NCBI GenBank assembly: GCA_036435485.1 | Contig: CM071597.1 | Coordinates: forward strand, 172,342,147 to 172,406,146 | Origin: Saposhnikovia divaricata | Taxonomy: Eukaryota > Streptophyta > Magnoliopsida > Apiales > Apiaceae | DNA length: 64,000 bases | Direction of reading: 5' to 3' | Shown here: positions 21,861-34,785 of the stretch, in pieces | How the letters are laid out: every line of letters starts with the position of its first letter | Position numbering within the stretch: the stretch's first letter is position 1 | Position numbers and translations under genes: made by a program | The notes under the pieces: model-generated | What the model was told of the DNA's origin: nothing | Seen by the model: the letters and a program-made list of their open reading frames with translations, nothing else | Database searches by the model: none

Positions 21861-23460
21861 CTAGACGATAACCCATGCAAATCACATGCCGAGAAAATTA
21901 ATTAAAGTGAACACTAATTTATAATTTTGAATGACCTTAAGAAATTATGTTATTTATACAACTCGGTAAATTATAATAAAAAAACAATCATATTTATATG
22001 TTTCTTATAGATATATTATTTTGTAACTCAGTACGGTTATAATAAAAGAATTGCAATTGTTGAGGATAACAATAATTTTACTATTTTATTAAAAATAACA
22101 TAGAGTTTTGGAATAAATAGGAATATTGGAAAAAATTATAATTGTTTTAGGATTATAAAACATACTCCCTCCGTCCCAGCCAAATGTTTATATTTGGTTT
22201 GGGCACGGAAAGCCAAGGATAGTGGGTATAATATTGTAAAATAAATGAAGTAGTGGGTGTAATAGTGATTTTATTGTTAAAATAAGTGAAGTAGTGGGTG
22301 TAATAGTGTAAAGTGTTGAAAAAGTGAAGTGAAGTAGTGGATGTAATAATGTATTTTATTGTTAAAAGTTACTATTTTTAGTAATGTAAAGAATTGATGG
22401 GACGTCTCAAAAAGGAAACTGTAAAGAAATGGAAGGGACAGAGGGAGTAGAATTCTAGAAGAAATAGGAATAAAGGGGTGAAACCAAAAAAAATGGTGGA
22501 ACCAAATTTAGTATCATAATACCATTTAAAAGAGGATTTCACTTATTAATAAGGTTATAGAAGGTTAATGATGAATAAATTGACCTTAAAGTACAATTAA
22601 TTAGGGCGATTCTCCTTGCTCTGGAACTATAGTTAAATTTGCTTCGGATTTTCCAAATATAATAAGACTAATCATAAATAAATTAACCTTAACATGGCAT
22701 ATATAACTGAATTCAGTTTATGCAGTTGTGATTGGTGATGTAAGTAATCTATTATTTTTTGTAAAATCGATTTGCACGCAGTGTGCTTCAACACCTTCCC
22801 TTGTGGTATATTACTAAAAGTCACCTTACTTATCTGATGAGTACTAGCAAAAATTAAAGAGTATATGCAGATAGGCACCAGCACCACCGAGCATGATGAA
22901 AAGCTAATATCAGCATGATGAAAAACTAATATATTGCAAATATTTGAGTTTTCATGAAGGTTTATCTAAATATAATTAAGCTAATGATTTATAAATTGAC
23001 CTTAATGACACATTAACGAGCATGCAGATGGGCACAACTTGGCTGGCTAGAAAGCGATTATGTTAAAAAAAATTAGGTTATCATGAGATATAGAATCTTT
23101 ACCTTTTCACAAATTTGATTGTTATCGTTTTTTTGTACTTCGTTGATAGATGATGATCACTTCATCTATAACAATGATTTGTATATTTATTAATATATAT
23201 TTGTAAGTAGATTGTACCACGCTGGTGTTTTACCTTGTTGGTAGAATTTTACCCTGCTTGTGTTTTTACTCGTGTTAATTAAAATAAATGCAAAAAAATA
23301 ATCATAATTATAATAGGTTTTTTATTTTTTTTAATTAAAAAACAACATATAATTCTAGTAGAAATAGGAATTTAGGGATCCAAAAAAATATGTACGAACC
23401 AAATTTGGTACAAAATATTACCACTAAAAAGGGATTTCACTTATTAATAAAGGTTATAGA
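21861..23460 (-). mobile_element. Helitron-like non-autonomous element(s)
   Basis: The left end reads CTAG on the minus strand, preceded on that strand by a degenerate short hairpin (GCATGTG...CATGGG) and TATCGT. This is the Helitron 3' pattern and resembles the better one at 51474-51501. On the right, the minus-strand sequence TCTATAACCTTTATTAATAA (from 23460) looks like a Helitron 5' TC end, and the flanks are A and T as expected. A very similar second 5' end occurs at 22561, so there may be two overlapping or tandem copies (21861-22561 and a partial one to 23460). No Rep/helicase gene is present. A 23-bp tandem duplication (GCATGATGAAAARCTAATAT) lies near 22891-22935. Confidence 0.5.
22165..22447. 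mobile_element. Stowaway-type MITE
   Basis: Terminal inverted repeats CTCCCTCCGTCCC at the left and GGGACAGAGGGAG at the right, flanked by TA on both sides (22163-22164 and 22448-22449). Length 283 bp, noncoding. This is the classic Stowaway (Tc1/mariner-related) plant MITE, here inside the Helitron-like element. Confidence 0.88.
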
Positions 23461-24730
23461 TTCTAACAGAAACAAGAACTATAAAACATATTGCTCACCA
23501 TTTTGGAAAAATATTTAAAAGATTCTTTAAAAAAATTTGATCAAGTGGCCTTTTAATGAATTAATAGAAAAGGTTTGAGTATCATTATTAGGAAACTTTA
23601 TCTTTAATTCTTTACTATGTCGTGCACATATAAGTTATGTGTATTTCTCATTTTTAAATAAAGGGTCATATTCAAACTCCAATTAATATGAAATATGAGG
23701 TTTAATTTTACCCACTCCTTTATATACCTTATCTTCATCTCCTATTATCAATTAATTTTGTTAAATTTTTAGTAATCCACCATTATCTTCTTTCTAGTCC
23801 AACCACCCACCATCGGGGATCACCACCTCTTCCGACCAACAATAAATCACCACCGTCATAAATAAAATCACTACAATTAAAAAAAAAATCAACAATTTTA
23901 CGCAAGAATCATCACAATCAAATCAACAAAACCATCACATCACCACCACCGATTACCACGAGCATACACAACTTTCAACGTCGTCTTAAACAGCATAAAT
24001 ACATCGCCATATCACCACTAAAATTAAAAAAAAAAACATGAAAATGCATCAAAATCACAAAAAATATTATGAAAACAACAAATTTAAATCAGCACAACAC
24101 TATCATTCAATCACCATCTACGAACCACCAATATCTAAAAAATCACCAACAATAACCCAAAATCACTTGAAAATGAACAAAAATCAATAAATATTGACAA
24201 AAAGTCAATAGAGTTTTGTAAAAAATCACTAGCAATGAATTTTTTTTTAGATATAAGGAGATCACCCAAAAATTACAGATAGTCAGAGTAAGGTGACAAA
24301 GCATTGTCGGGATGGTTTGGCAAAAAGATGATTGCTAAATGAAGTAACAAATTGCTTCATGCAGTAAGTTGGAATTACACTATTACCCTTGTGCCTGGTT
24401 CTGATATTTAATATGAATACATGACTTTTTACAAAATCAATGCTATTAAATGACCTTGTTCAGTATTTTATCATTAATTTTACTTATTACTTCCAAAATT
24501 ATGAACTCATAGATTCAACAATATAAACTTTCTGTTTGCATTCTTTCTTTTCTTGTTTTTTGTGACGAATTTTTTTTACTTTCTCTTAATATCATAAAAA
24601 TTTAAAGAATAATTAATAGCAAATTTATATTACAAAAAACATATATTGTCTGCGGTCATTACATTCTTGTGCTAGTTTAGTTTTATTTTAGTAGTATAAA
24701 ATAATGATAATATATATTAGGATTTTTTTC
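23461..24730. other. AT-rich intergenic DNA, no gene seen
   Basis: No supported ORF. An A/C-rich stretch with many CACCA and ATCA steps (about 23780-24250) is low in complexity. No clear element ends were seen. Confidence 0.6.
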
Positions 24731-25033
24731 ATAAATACCCAATTTCAATTTATTTTTTTGCAAAAGTACTTTTTTTAAAAAAAATATTTGGTAAAAATAC
24801 AAACTTATTTACAAAAATACGGTTTGCAATCAAATCAATCCAATGCAACTGTTTGCAAACACATGATATGTAATTGTTGCGCAGCCATATATGTAACCAG
24901 ATGCGATCGTATTTTTGCAAATAAGTTGGCATTTTTGCAAAATAAATTTTTTTGTAAAATATATTTTTGCAAATATTCTGAGAATATGGTAAAATTGCAA
25001 AAAAAAAAAAAATTAGAAAAATTGGTATTTATG
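24731..25033. repeat. Foldback (MITE-like) element
   Basis: Left ATAAATACC... pairs with right ...GGTATTTAT, and internal arms also pair: ACAAACTTATTTACAAAAAT at about 24800 matches the reverse complement of ATTTTTGCAAATAAGTTGGC near 24912. About 300 bp, AT-rich. The two short ORFs across it are by-products of the inverted repeat. Confidence 0.6.
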
Positions 25034-25645
25034 GTAGATATACTATATTTTACTTTTTATTAATTTTTAATTAAAAATGCTATTTTTGAATTGTATAAGA
25101 TCTGGTGTTGAGTTAATCATATTTTTGGAAGACATTTTTTTTGTTCATTCAACCATTTTTTTAATTTCATTTAATGTCATGTTTAAATTTATTATTTAGT
25201 TGTTATTTTTGTTGTTGTTGAATGGAATTTATAAAATAACTAGTAATATTACTAGATTAAATTTGAAAATGGAACCAGAGATGTTATATATTATCACTAG
25301 ATTATCGCTAAATTTATTAATCTACTCTTAATTTATTAATTTTTTATTTTAAATGAGGGCATATTAAATTTTTTTGAATATTCTTATTATATTAAATAAA
25401 AATAAAATTTTATATGCAAGCATAAATTGAAATTTATGTAAAAGTTTTATTTGAAATTTTTATCAAATAAAAATTTTAAATAAATTTTTTTATTTAATAT
25501 AAATATTAAGATTTTTATGTTTTTGGTTTTGATTTTAAAACATACATGCCCAAAGGAAATATTTACATTTTTTTTAAGATGGCAACGAGACGATAATAAA
25601 AATTATTTTTTAAGATAGCATTTATATGAAATTTAATATTAATTA
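25034..25645. other. AT-rich DNA with a perfect 16-bp palindrome, no gene
   Basis: Very AT-rich. CTAGTAATATTACTAG lies near 25239-25254. No gene or element end recognised. Confidence 0.5.
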
Positions 25646-26081
25646 ATATTTAATGTTGCATTAATTAGACCCAGCATGTTCCAAACGTGGGGCCCATTAG
25701 TGGGACCCAAACCTCTAATTTCAATATTAAATTCGTAATTAATATTGGAGGAGATAAACAACTCAGCAATAAGAGTCAAACAAAGAAACAATATCGCTAG
25801 GAGTAGCCTCCAAGGCGGAAGGAGTCTAGAACCTTCCTTAAGGAGGTGGCTTGCCCACCAAGTCTCCGAATCCTACCATAATTCTAAGGCTCCCGCAGCC
25901 TATATAAGGGCCTGGCCCCTCATTCTCAGAACTACGTTTTTGGCTTGATTCTCAATAACGAGATACGTAGGCACTCTGTGAGGACCGATTAGTCTCGAAC
26001 AAGGAAACAACCATTAAAGCACGAAGCTCACGAACCCTAGCATTAAATACAATCCGATAACCTAGATTTTATTCCACAACA
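25646..26081 (+). repeat. Tat 5' LTR, left end truncated
   Basis: Matches the 3' LTR from ATATTTAATGTTGCATTAAT onward and ends ATTCCACAACA. The first ~30 bp of the LTR (TGATATGGGC... in the 3' copy) are missing. It also lacks about 30 bp present in the 3' LTR near 49800-49845. A TATATAAG sequence near 25901-25908 is the likely TATA box. Confidence 0.9.
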
Positions 26082-26083
26082 TT

Positions 26084-26102
26084 TGGCGCCGTCTGTGGGA
26101 AA
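26084..26102 (+). other. Tat primer-binding site
   Basis: TGGCGCCGTCTGTGGGAA, two bases after the LTR end; the usual Tat-lineage tRNA primer site. Confidence 0.93.
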
Positions 26103-26113
26103 CAACATCAACC

Positions 26114-27849
26114 ATGGTTAACACACGAAGAACAGTACCAGTCTCAACCGAAGATATACCCCTCAGCTCTGCTCCACCCGCCACTTCTAATCTGCCCAAC
26201 GCTACTGAACAAGGGCAAGTACCCCCATCAACAGGGGCGATCACCCAACCTCAAGTTTCTCAACCTCCTGGGATGATTCCCCATGTTGAGAGAACTCTAC
26301 CCGTGGTTGTCCATCCAAACCAGGAGACCAACCCTCTTTAGATGGTGGTCTCTCCCCTTGTCAATCATCCATTACCTCCGGGGGTGCAGATCTCTACTAC
26401 AGATCTCCCTAGAAGTACGAATCCGGCATACGGGTTGCCTAACTACCCTCCAAATACTCGAGGTGTTGGGCCAAGTGGCCATGCCCTACAAATACATGAG
26501 CCGTATCACCCTTCTTACATTAGAGGCTTGGGCCCTGATCAAGGATATTATGACTACTCAGGTCCTTACACTGATGATTCATCATCTGAGGACGATGATC
26601 GTGAAGAAGCCCCGGGGAGGCGACGTGCTAGCAGAGAACCTCGAAGGAGGACACAAACTATCCATGATGGACCCCCTCTAACAACTATTGAAAGAATCAA
26701 GGCTCATGAGGCCGAGATCTTAAAGCTAAAGGATGACATGATGAGAGAGCAAGTGAGACAGAATCGGAATCGACCTCCTCCGACTTCAGGAGGGATTTCC
26801 TTTGTCGATTTGGAGAGGTCTTCAAGGAGACAGCGAAGGGCTGATGCCCTTACTGGAAGAACAACAAGAGTGGAAACCCCCAAGGGAAATCCCAAATATC
26901 TAATGCCTCTTGGAGATCCTGATGATCCCACACCCCCGTTTACTAAGGAGGTGATGAATGCTCGTATTTCCAAGAAGTTCAAAATGCCGACAATTAAGGC
27001 TTATGATGGAACAGGTGATTTTACAAATCACGTCAGGATATTCTCAAATGCACTGCTGTTGCAGCCTGCAAGTGATGCTCTAAAGTACAGAGCATTTCCT
27101 CAAACCCTGTCGGGCATGACTCAAAAATGGTATTGCCGGTTACCTGCAAGTTCGATTGGCTCCTTTAAGGAGTTAAGTGCCGCTTTTGTCAGCCAATTCA
27201 TTAGCGGAAGAGTTCATGAGAAAAGCTCTGCATCTCTTATGTATCTGGTACAGGGAAAGAATGAAAATCTCATAGACTACCTCAAGAGATTCACTAAGGA
27301 GACTCTAAATATCACCAACTTGGACAATAAGGTGGCCATGGTAGCCCTGGAGCACGGAACCACTGATCTCTTCTTTAAGAGGTCATAGGCAAAGCATCCC
27401 CCTGAGAATATGACTGAGCTACAACGAAGGGCTGATAAGTATATTAAAACTGAGGATAGCATGAAGAAAGAGGCCACAGTAGGGAACAACAACGACTCTA
27501 AGAAGCGGAAGCAAGAGCAAGAGTACGATGCTAGGGAAAATATCCCCGGACTAGTAAGGACTCTGACTCTACACCTAAGAAGAGTCCGGGACCAAGATTT
27601 TATGAATATGCAAGGTTGAATGCTCCTAGGAGTCAGATCTTGTTAGATATCGAGAAGGATAAGGACTTTCGATGGCCGAAGCCACTCAGTGGTGACCCCT
27701 CAAAGCGAAACAAGGATCAGTATTGTCAGTTTCACAAGGATGTGGGACATGACACCAATGATTGTAGACAACTCAAGGACGAGATTGAATTCTTGATCCG
27801 AAGAGGGAAACTAAGCCAGTTCACGAAAGGTGAAGATCGTGGAAAATAA
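26114..27849 (+). pseudogene. Tat gag (stops and a frameshift)
   Basis: ATG at 26114 (MVNTRRTVPVSTEDIPLSSA), 12 bases after the primer site. In-frame TAG codons at 26339-26341 and 27386-27388 interrupt an otherwise continuous frame. The gag domain runs from about 26960 to 27390 (GTGDFTNHVRIFSNALLLQP, FKELSAAFVSQFISGR). A frameshift near 27600 leads to YCQFHKDVGHDTNDCRQLKD and EIEFLIRRGKL, the zinc-binding-type motif and following block typical of Tat Gag, ending in TAA at 27849. Capsid protein by family; not functional here. Confidence 0.88.
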
Positions 27850-27999
27850 AGAAGAGACTATGACAGGAAGAACAATGATCGAAGAGATAATGACCGTAAT
27901 CGTAACCAACAGCCGCAAGGACCGGTTATCAATATGATCTAGGGAGGCCCGACAGCGGCCGACACGACAAGGAACTCTCGAAAGGCTTATGCCAGAGAT

Positions 28000-30509
28000 G
28001 TGATGCACATCATAGGAGAGGCCCCGAAGCGTGCGAAAACTGAGCTAGTGATTGGTTTTGATGATTCATACCTGGAAGGTGTAAAGTTCCCCCATGATGA
28101 CCCGTTGGTCATAACTCCTGTGATTGGAAACTCAGAAGTAAAACGAGTCTTGATAGACATTGGAGCTTCTGTTGATATTCTGTTTCATGATGCGTTTATA
28201 AAGATGGGATATAATGAATCTCAGCTGACCCCCACCAACATGCCTATCTATGGATTTAATCGAGTTGAATCCAAGGTTGAAGGAACCATTCAGCTGCCTG
28301 TGACTATTGGATAGGAACCTAAGGAGGCTACTCAGATGCTGAATTTCTTAGTAATTAGGGTAGCCTCAACATATAATGCATTCCTGGGAAGGATGGGGCT
28401 TCATGCGTTTAAGGCTGTGGCCTCTACCTAGCACATGAAGATTAAGTTTCCAACCCACAATAGTGTTAGAGAACAAAGAGGAGATTAGAAAATGGCTAGA
28501 AGTTGCTGTGTAACTGTTTTAAGAGCCCAAGGAGTCGAGGGGCAGGTCCTGCCTATTGAAGACATGGATGTTCGAGGAGATGATCAACACCGAGGGAAGC
28601 CGACAGGAGATTTGGTTCCTATACCTCTAGATCTCGGAGACCCCGAAAAGGTTACGTATATTGGAGCTTCTTTGAAAGAACCCTTGAAGGGTAGATTGAC
28701 GACTTTCTTACAAGAAAACAGTGATATGTTTGCTTGGACAGCGGCCGACATGCCAGAGATTGATCCCCAACTCATAACTCACAAGCTGAATGTCGATCCA
28801 AAGCGGAAGACAATAAAGCAGAAGAAGAGAAATTTCGCTCCTGATAGGCAAGAAGCCATTAAGCAAGAAGTAAACAAGCTCTTAGAGACTGGATTCATTG
28901 AAGAGATTTATTTCCCTGAGTGGTTGGCTAATCCTGTGATGGTCAAGAAGGCGAATGGAAAGTGGAGGATGTGTATAGACTTCACTGATCTGAATGATGC
29001 ATGTCCTAAGGATTATTTCCCTCTACCAAGGATTGACACACTGATAGATGCCACTGCTGGGCATGAGATGTTGAGTTTCAAGGATGGTTTTAGCGGCTAC
29101 AATCAGATTAAGATGCATAAGGATGACATCCCAAAGGTATCTTTCATAACTGACTTTGGTGTTTTCTGTTATCTTGTTATGGCTTTTGGTCTAAAGAATG
29201 GAGGAGCCACTTATTAGCGATTAGTGAATAAGATATTTGCCCATCTGATTTGGAAAACCATGGAGGTCTATGTTGATGACATGTTGGTCAAAAGCCTAAT
29301 CAAGGCAGACCATATTAAGCACCTCAGAGAGGCATTTGAAGTGCTGAGGCGCCATATGATGATGTTGAATCCTGCCAAGTGTGCCTTTGGCGTTGGATCA
29401 GGAAAATTTTTGGGTTTGATGGTTTCAAAGTGAGGCATAGAAGCCAACCCCGATCAGATCAAGGCGATTTTATACATGGAAACCCCCCCCCGTTCTATAC
29501 GAGATGTACAGAAGCTGACGAGTTGCAGCCTTGGGGAGATTTATCTCTAAGTCTGGCGACAAGTGCTTGCCTTTCTTCCAAGCATTGAAGAAGGTGAAAA
29601 ATTTTAAGTGGACTCATGAGAGCCAAGAGGCCTTCGAACAACTGGAGAAGTACATGACTGAAGCTCCGTTGTTGGCCAAACCTAGTCCTGGCGAGACTCT
29701 GTATTTATATCTGGCGGTGTCTGAACAAGCACTGAGTGTCATTCTCATCCGAGAAGAAAGCAAGGTTCAGAAGCCTATCTACTATGTGAGCAAGGTGTTG
29801 TATGGGGCTGAGTTAAATTACTCTCCCATTGAGAAGTTTTCTTTGGCATTGATAAAAGCTTCGAGAAAGCTACGACCATATTTTCAATCATACAAGATTG
29901 AAGTCCTGATAGACCAGCATTTGAGAAACATATTGCACAGCCCAAAGGCCAGTGGAAGGTTGATTAAGTGGGCAATCGAACTCGAAGAATTTGACATCAC
30001 ATATAAGCCTCGGACAGCCATGAAGGCTCAAGCATTGGCTGACTCCGTGGTTGAATGTACCATTGGCAACCAAGAAGTCGGGGGGCAGGAGATAGTAACC
30101 ACCCCTGGAAGTGAGGATAAAGATGAAGATCTTGTACCTGATCAGAAGGAATATTGGGTGCTCTATTTTAATGGAGCATCAAAAATAAAATCTAGTATTC
30201 ACAGTTGATTATGCTTTGAAGTTGGACTTTCCAACAACCAACAACGAAGCTGAGTATGAAGCCTTGATAACCGGATTGGGCTTGGCCAGAATCATGAAGG
30301 TCAAGAACCTCAAAGTTTGTAGAGATTCAAGACTGGTAGTCTCGCAAGTGAATGGTGAATTTGAAGCTAAGGATGAAACTATGGCAAAGTATTTGAGAGT
30401 TGTGAAGGATGTTATGACTCAATTTGATGAGCGCTATGAGGAGCACATTCTGAAAGAAGAGAACGTTAAGGCCGCTGCCCTATCTAAGTTTGCCTCTTCT
30501 GAGATATAG
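28000..30509 (+). pseudogene. Tat pol: protease, RT, RNase H and second (archaeal-type) RNase H
   Basis: Protease at about 28040-28310 (VLIDIGASVDILFHDAFIKM, with Ile where the family usually has Ser or Gly after Asp). RT at 28780-29430: WRMCIDFTDLNDACPKDYFP, GFSGYNQIKM and the catalytic VYVDDMLVKS near 29270. First RNase H at about 29590-30060 (IYYVSKVLYGAELNYSPIEK). Second RNase H at about 30150-30509 (YWVLYFNGAS, NNEAEYEALITGLGLA), as in Tat elements. Stops: TAG at 28312-28314, TAG at 29215-29217, TGA at 29431-29433. A nine-C run near 29483-29491 shifts the frame, and another break lies near 30208. Integrase is absent. Confidence 0.9.
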
Positions 30510-31155
30510 AATTATGCGGAGAGTTTTTACTTCCAGGTCCTGAAGACCCCACCATCGATTCGAAATTGGTAGCACCAGTTGATGTAAGCTGAAGGATAGA
30601 CCCTCTCAAAGCTCATCTTGAGACTAGTTGGCTCCCTGATAATGCCTTGAAGGCATAGAAACTGTTAGTGAGAGTGTTGAGATAAGAGGTCATTTGTCAT
30701 ACCCTACTTAAAATTTTGAATCTCAAATCCCGACAAAAAATTTAAGCCTTGATGGCCAAAAAGGTTGTCTACCTCCAATCGAGCTTGTCGTTTGAGTTTA
30801 AGGACTTAAATCAAGAGCCGTCAATCGAATTCAAACCAAAGCAAGGTCATGTGAGCATAAGAAGAAGGTTGAAATCCTAGAATTAAAAAACTAACCAAGG
30901 CACACCAGACTTGAAGTCAAGTGTTAAGGAGCAAGTCAACTTCTTGAACAATCAACCGAAGTAAGACCCCCGCCATATAAAACAAGGGGGCAAGAGCTAA
31001 TCAAAATGTTAGTAGAGCCTTAATCAAAAGTCATGAATGACCAAATCGTTGGTTTCTGAATACTAAGATTCAGTGTTCAACGTTGAAGTTTGGATATCGA
31101 TGTTTCAAGACTGATGTTCAAGCTTGCCGACTAAGGACGGTTAACTGAGGCTCCG
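30510..31155 (+). other. Tat sequence after the second RNase H, no ORF
   Basis: The first ~180 bases still read as degraded pol (DPTIDSKLVAPVDVS). The rest is noncoding and ends at CTCCG, where the Tekay LTR begins. No integrase motif was found. Confidence 0.6.
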
Positions 31156-33563
31156 TGTAAGAACCCAGATTTTTTGTACTAATTAAAATTTTTAATTATG
31201 TATTGGAGTATGAATGTATCAGTGGGTTAATAGATGAATATTGAATGGATTGGATTCAAATGTTTATGTGCCATGAACAATGTACTTGATTGGCGATGTA
31301 GATAAGAATAATCTATCATCGAGGAAGTAAGATATGATATACAAACCGAGGAAGTATTCTCATGTCATCCAAATCGATATCTAGGATAAGTTAAGTAACT
31401 CCGTAAAAGGATTAAGAAACGCCCGGGAAAGCACGAGAGCATTTTTTTAAGTACAAGGAATAAAAATAGAATAAGCAATGAATAGTGTTTTTAAAGGAAT
31501 TTGGAATATTATCAGACGACACTATGTAAAATTATTCAAAACGGATTTCTGAGTTCGTATTGATGATCAATGGACGAAATAAGTGTATGTAAACGATATC
31601 GGATTCAGAAAAATAGCACTTTTATTTTCTCCGAGATTTCCCTGGACACTGAAGGATTTAAAGATTTATTTAAGAGAGTTAAGGGATTTAAATTCAAGGA
31701 TTATAAAGGAGGATTAAAGATATTAGTATAAATATTAAGAAGGTTCCCGGTAAAACCTTAAACGAGAAATATTTGAGATATTCCTCCGAACAATTATTGA
31801 AATGGAGTAATAAACGGAACAAAAGAACAAGCAGGAAGCCAAGATGCATGCATGTGCAAATGGATAAGAGCAAGTGACCAAGCTAGTTACAATGCTAACT
31901 AGTAGAATTAGAAACAAACTAAGTACCTAGCACAATTGCATCATCTCATCACAAAATCCTAACACTTGTCCACCAAGATGGCATCATCCATGACCTAGCA
32001 CTTTATTAAAGGTACTTTATGGAAGATATTATCCATACACAACCAATAATACATCACTTTATGCTAGATGAGTGCAAGAGAAGCCAAGCAACTCCATTTT
32101 CTCTCATTCTCTCAAACTGCCCAGCAAGAACACCTCAAAGAAGAAAATTCATATCTCCATTTCTATCCATGATAAAATCACCAAATTTTAACCAAAGCCT
32201 CTACACTCCATGGGCAATATTCGCTCAAAATTTAATGGCATTCTAATAAGTGTAGCCAAGTCAAATCTCCTCCCCAAGAGAAGAAACCAAACTGTCCAGA
32301 TTGTTTGACAGTTTCTGTGATGATTTTCAAACGGCCATATCTCCTTCATTACTCAATGAAATTTGGTGTTATTTAGCTTGTTGGAAAGCTGGTTAGATGC
32401 TCTACAACTATCCTTTAGAAGACTCGTCCAGAAAACCTCGGTAAGGCCTTCGTTTTTCATGATCTTTCAGCTGGGTTATAGAAACTTCGAAAATCTCTAA
32501 GTATATTTTTGATGTTTCTTGATAGTTTAATCTTGGTTAAGGAGTTCTAAGGACTAAACAAGGTTTATCAAGGCTATTACACTCTCCAAGGAAGGTATAA
32601 TTCTTAAGGACCCTAGATCTAGTTTTGAGATTTATGATGTTCTTGGTAGTTTAGAGATTAGTATGATTATGATGTCATATTAAGCATGATTAATTAGTGG
32701 TTTAGTTGATCTAAGTAAAATGATGCATATGATGGTGAAATCAGATGCTTATGGACTGATTATAGTGTATGTATGCCCGGTGTGGCTTGGTTGATGTTTG
32801 ATCGTGATTTAAAAATTTAGAAACGTTCGAGTTATAGCTGTCGTAATGCTCAATTTTCGTTAAACCTTAAAAACCGAGCATAACAGTTGGTATAAATTTT
32901 CGGGACTTGATAAGTATATGACATACACTTGTAAATCTCGAGTCATAGATGGTTGTAGCACGAAAATCGAAGCATTTGGACTTACGGTTTAGGAATTACG
33001 ACCGATTTACTAAAAGTGGTTCGAAACCGTAAACAAGAGTTCGTAACTGAAATTGAACCCCTGTAAAATATGTAATTCAGTGGCGAATCATGGTAATTAA
33101 ATATTAGAGATAAAAGGTGTGAGAGAAAACCACATATCAAACGGATCGTTATCCGATTTTACAAAAATGTTCGAATCGAGGTTCAGCGCGAACGAACCCC
33201 TAAAAGCATACTTGGTTATAACTTTGATTAATCACTTAGAAAACGGGCGATAAAACTCGAGGTACAACCTTGGTTCGTAAATGACCTACCTTAGCACTTA
33301 CATGACTTAAGTATATACCAAGTGTAAGTGTAATGACGAGCCGTAATAACGAACAAGTGTCGGGTCATAACGGTGTTTATGAGCGATAACTTGAAAATGT
33401 GCTTTCGCTTAAGTAAAGTATTTACTTGGCATTTCAAAGTGATAGGTGATTAACCCGGGATAATTTTGGTTGTTTATAGATTGCCGGACCACCCCGAGTC
33501 ATACCACTAGCACAGCGGGAGTACCAGGCAAGTGTTCAAACCTTTGAACCTGTTGTTGTGATA

Positions 33564-33609
<46 letters not shown>

Positions 33610-33836
33610 ATGTGTGTGTGTGATTGTTATTTTACATATGCCATAGCATGCATGCCTGTTTTCAAAATATATTGTGATACTTGTTCCCTGATTCTAAGTT
33701 GGCTTATAAGATAGATACGATATATTAGTTGTAAGCCGGATTGTGTTAAGATCCTTAGTGAAGGGCATATGATCTTCCTTCATTAAATATAGACCGGGAG
33801 TCAGTATTTTGTAATATATAGATAGTCGTGGAAACC
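31156..33836 (+). repeat. Tekay-type LTR, left portion
   Basis: Noncoding. The short ORF at 32019-32246 has a counterpart in the solo LTR (53085-53291) sharing CPART and SPNFN blocks. Shared ancestry of the LTRs explains this, and I do not call it a gene. A (TA)n(TG)n microsatellite lies at about 33561-33622. Confidence 0.85.
33561..33622. repeat. (TA)n(TG)n microsatellite
   Basis: A compound dinucleotide run inside the Tekay-type LTR. Confidence 0.95.
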
Positions 33837-34409
33837 AGTTAGGTCCAAAATAGTTTGTAGAAGGGGGGTTGAATACAAACTATACCGTTTTATCGAATTT
33901 GCTCTTTTCTTAAAAATATTAAAATATTAAATCAAGAACAAATTGATGCGGAATAAAACGAATACCGATATTTCAAGTTGAATATAAAATTTATATTAAC
34001 TTGATGGGGTGTGTCTAAATACACGGGTACAAATTACAAGGTTTGATGACCAAACTAATTATTACAAATTCTATAGAAAATTCGACATGAATTTTTTTAT
34101 ATTTGTAAATAAAAAGATCGAAAATAATTATTACAAATTCTATAGAAAATTCGACATGAACTTTTCTATATTTGTAATAAAAAGATCGAGAGGTTCTAGG
34201 AAACTTAATTCGCTAGATAGTTCCACAAGTGCAAGTAAACAATTTCTAGTGGTTTAGATTTAATAATACAAGCTAGAAATAATTTACAAGATTTAATTTG
34301 AGCTCAAGAACATTTTCCCTCTTGGTCTCTCTCTTTCTCTCGGCTCTGTCTGATTGAGAAGAAGTGAAGAATGTGAAGTCTGCTCTCTTTTGTTTGTTGT
34401 CTTCTGATG

Positions 34410-34690
34410 CTTTATATAGCCTCCTGATCATTACTTTAATCATAGTCATATTGTAGTTAAATATGACTATCCGTTGAGCTTGATATAACTATCTTTTGAC
34501 TGATATAACAATCTGTATGACTATCCCTTTGCAAGTAATATGACTGTCCATTTGAACTGAATATAACAATCCATCCAATATACCTTTCGGTATAACTATC
34601 CAGTTTGAGATATAACAATCCTTTTTAACTGAATATGACAATCCAATAATCATATTGTTGGATATAACTTTCGGTATGACTTACTGAATT
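34410..34690 (-). promoter_or_regulatory. TATA box and array of GGATWGTYATA motifs in copia U3
   Basis: On the minus strand a TATATAAAG lies at 34410-34418. Starting about 45 bp upstream of it, from 34461 to about 34690, the 11-mer GGATWGTYATA (plus strand TATRACWATCC) occurs about nine times, with two weaker copies. The same array is at about 45356-45585 beside the TATA at 45306-45314. The layout resembles an enhancer; which factor binds is unknown, though GGATA cores are known for some MYB-related proteins. Confidence 0.6.
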
Positions 34691-34785
34691 TAATCAAACA
34701 AAACACTCGGCTGTCTGTTGATTTTTGAAACAAAATTTCTGAGCTGTTTGAAACTGAAAACCAGTCGCAGAAGCCAGGAGTGACT

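Noticed and set aside
24788..25063. Asn/Cys-rich ORF and its antisense partner at 24750-24932
   Set aside because: Both arise from a foldback repeat, which gives similar open frames on both strands.
32019..32246. A possibly conserved LTR protein shared with 53085-53291
   Set aside because: Similarity is explained by common LTR ancestry; amino-acid identity is not better than DNA identity by eye and no start context is shared.
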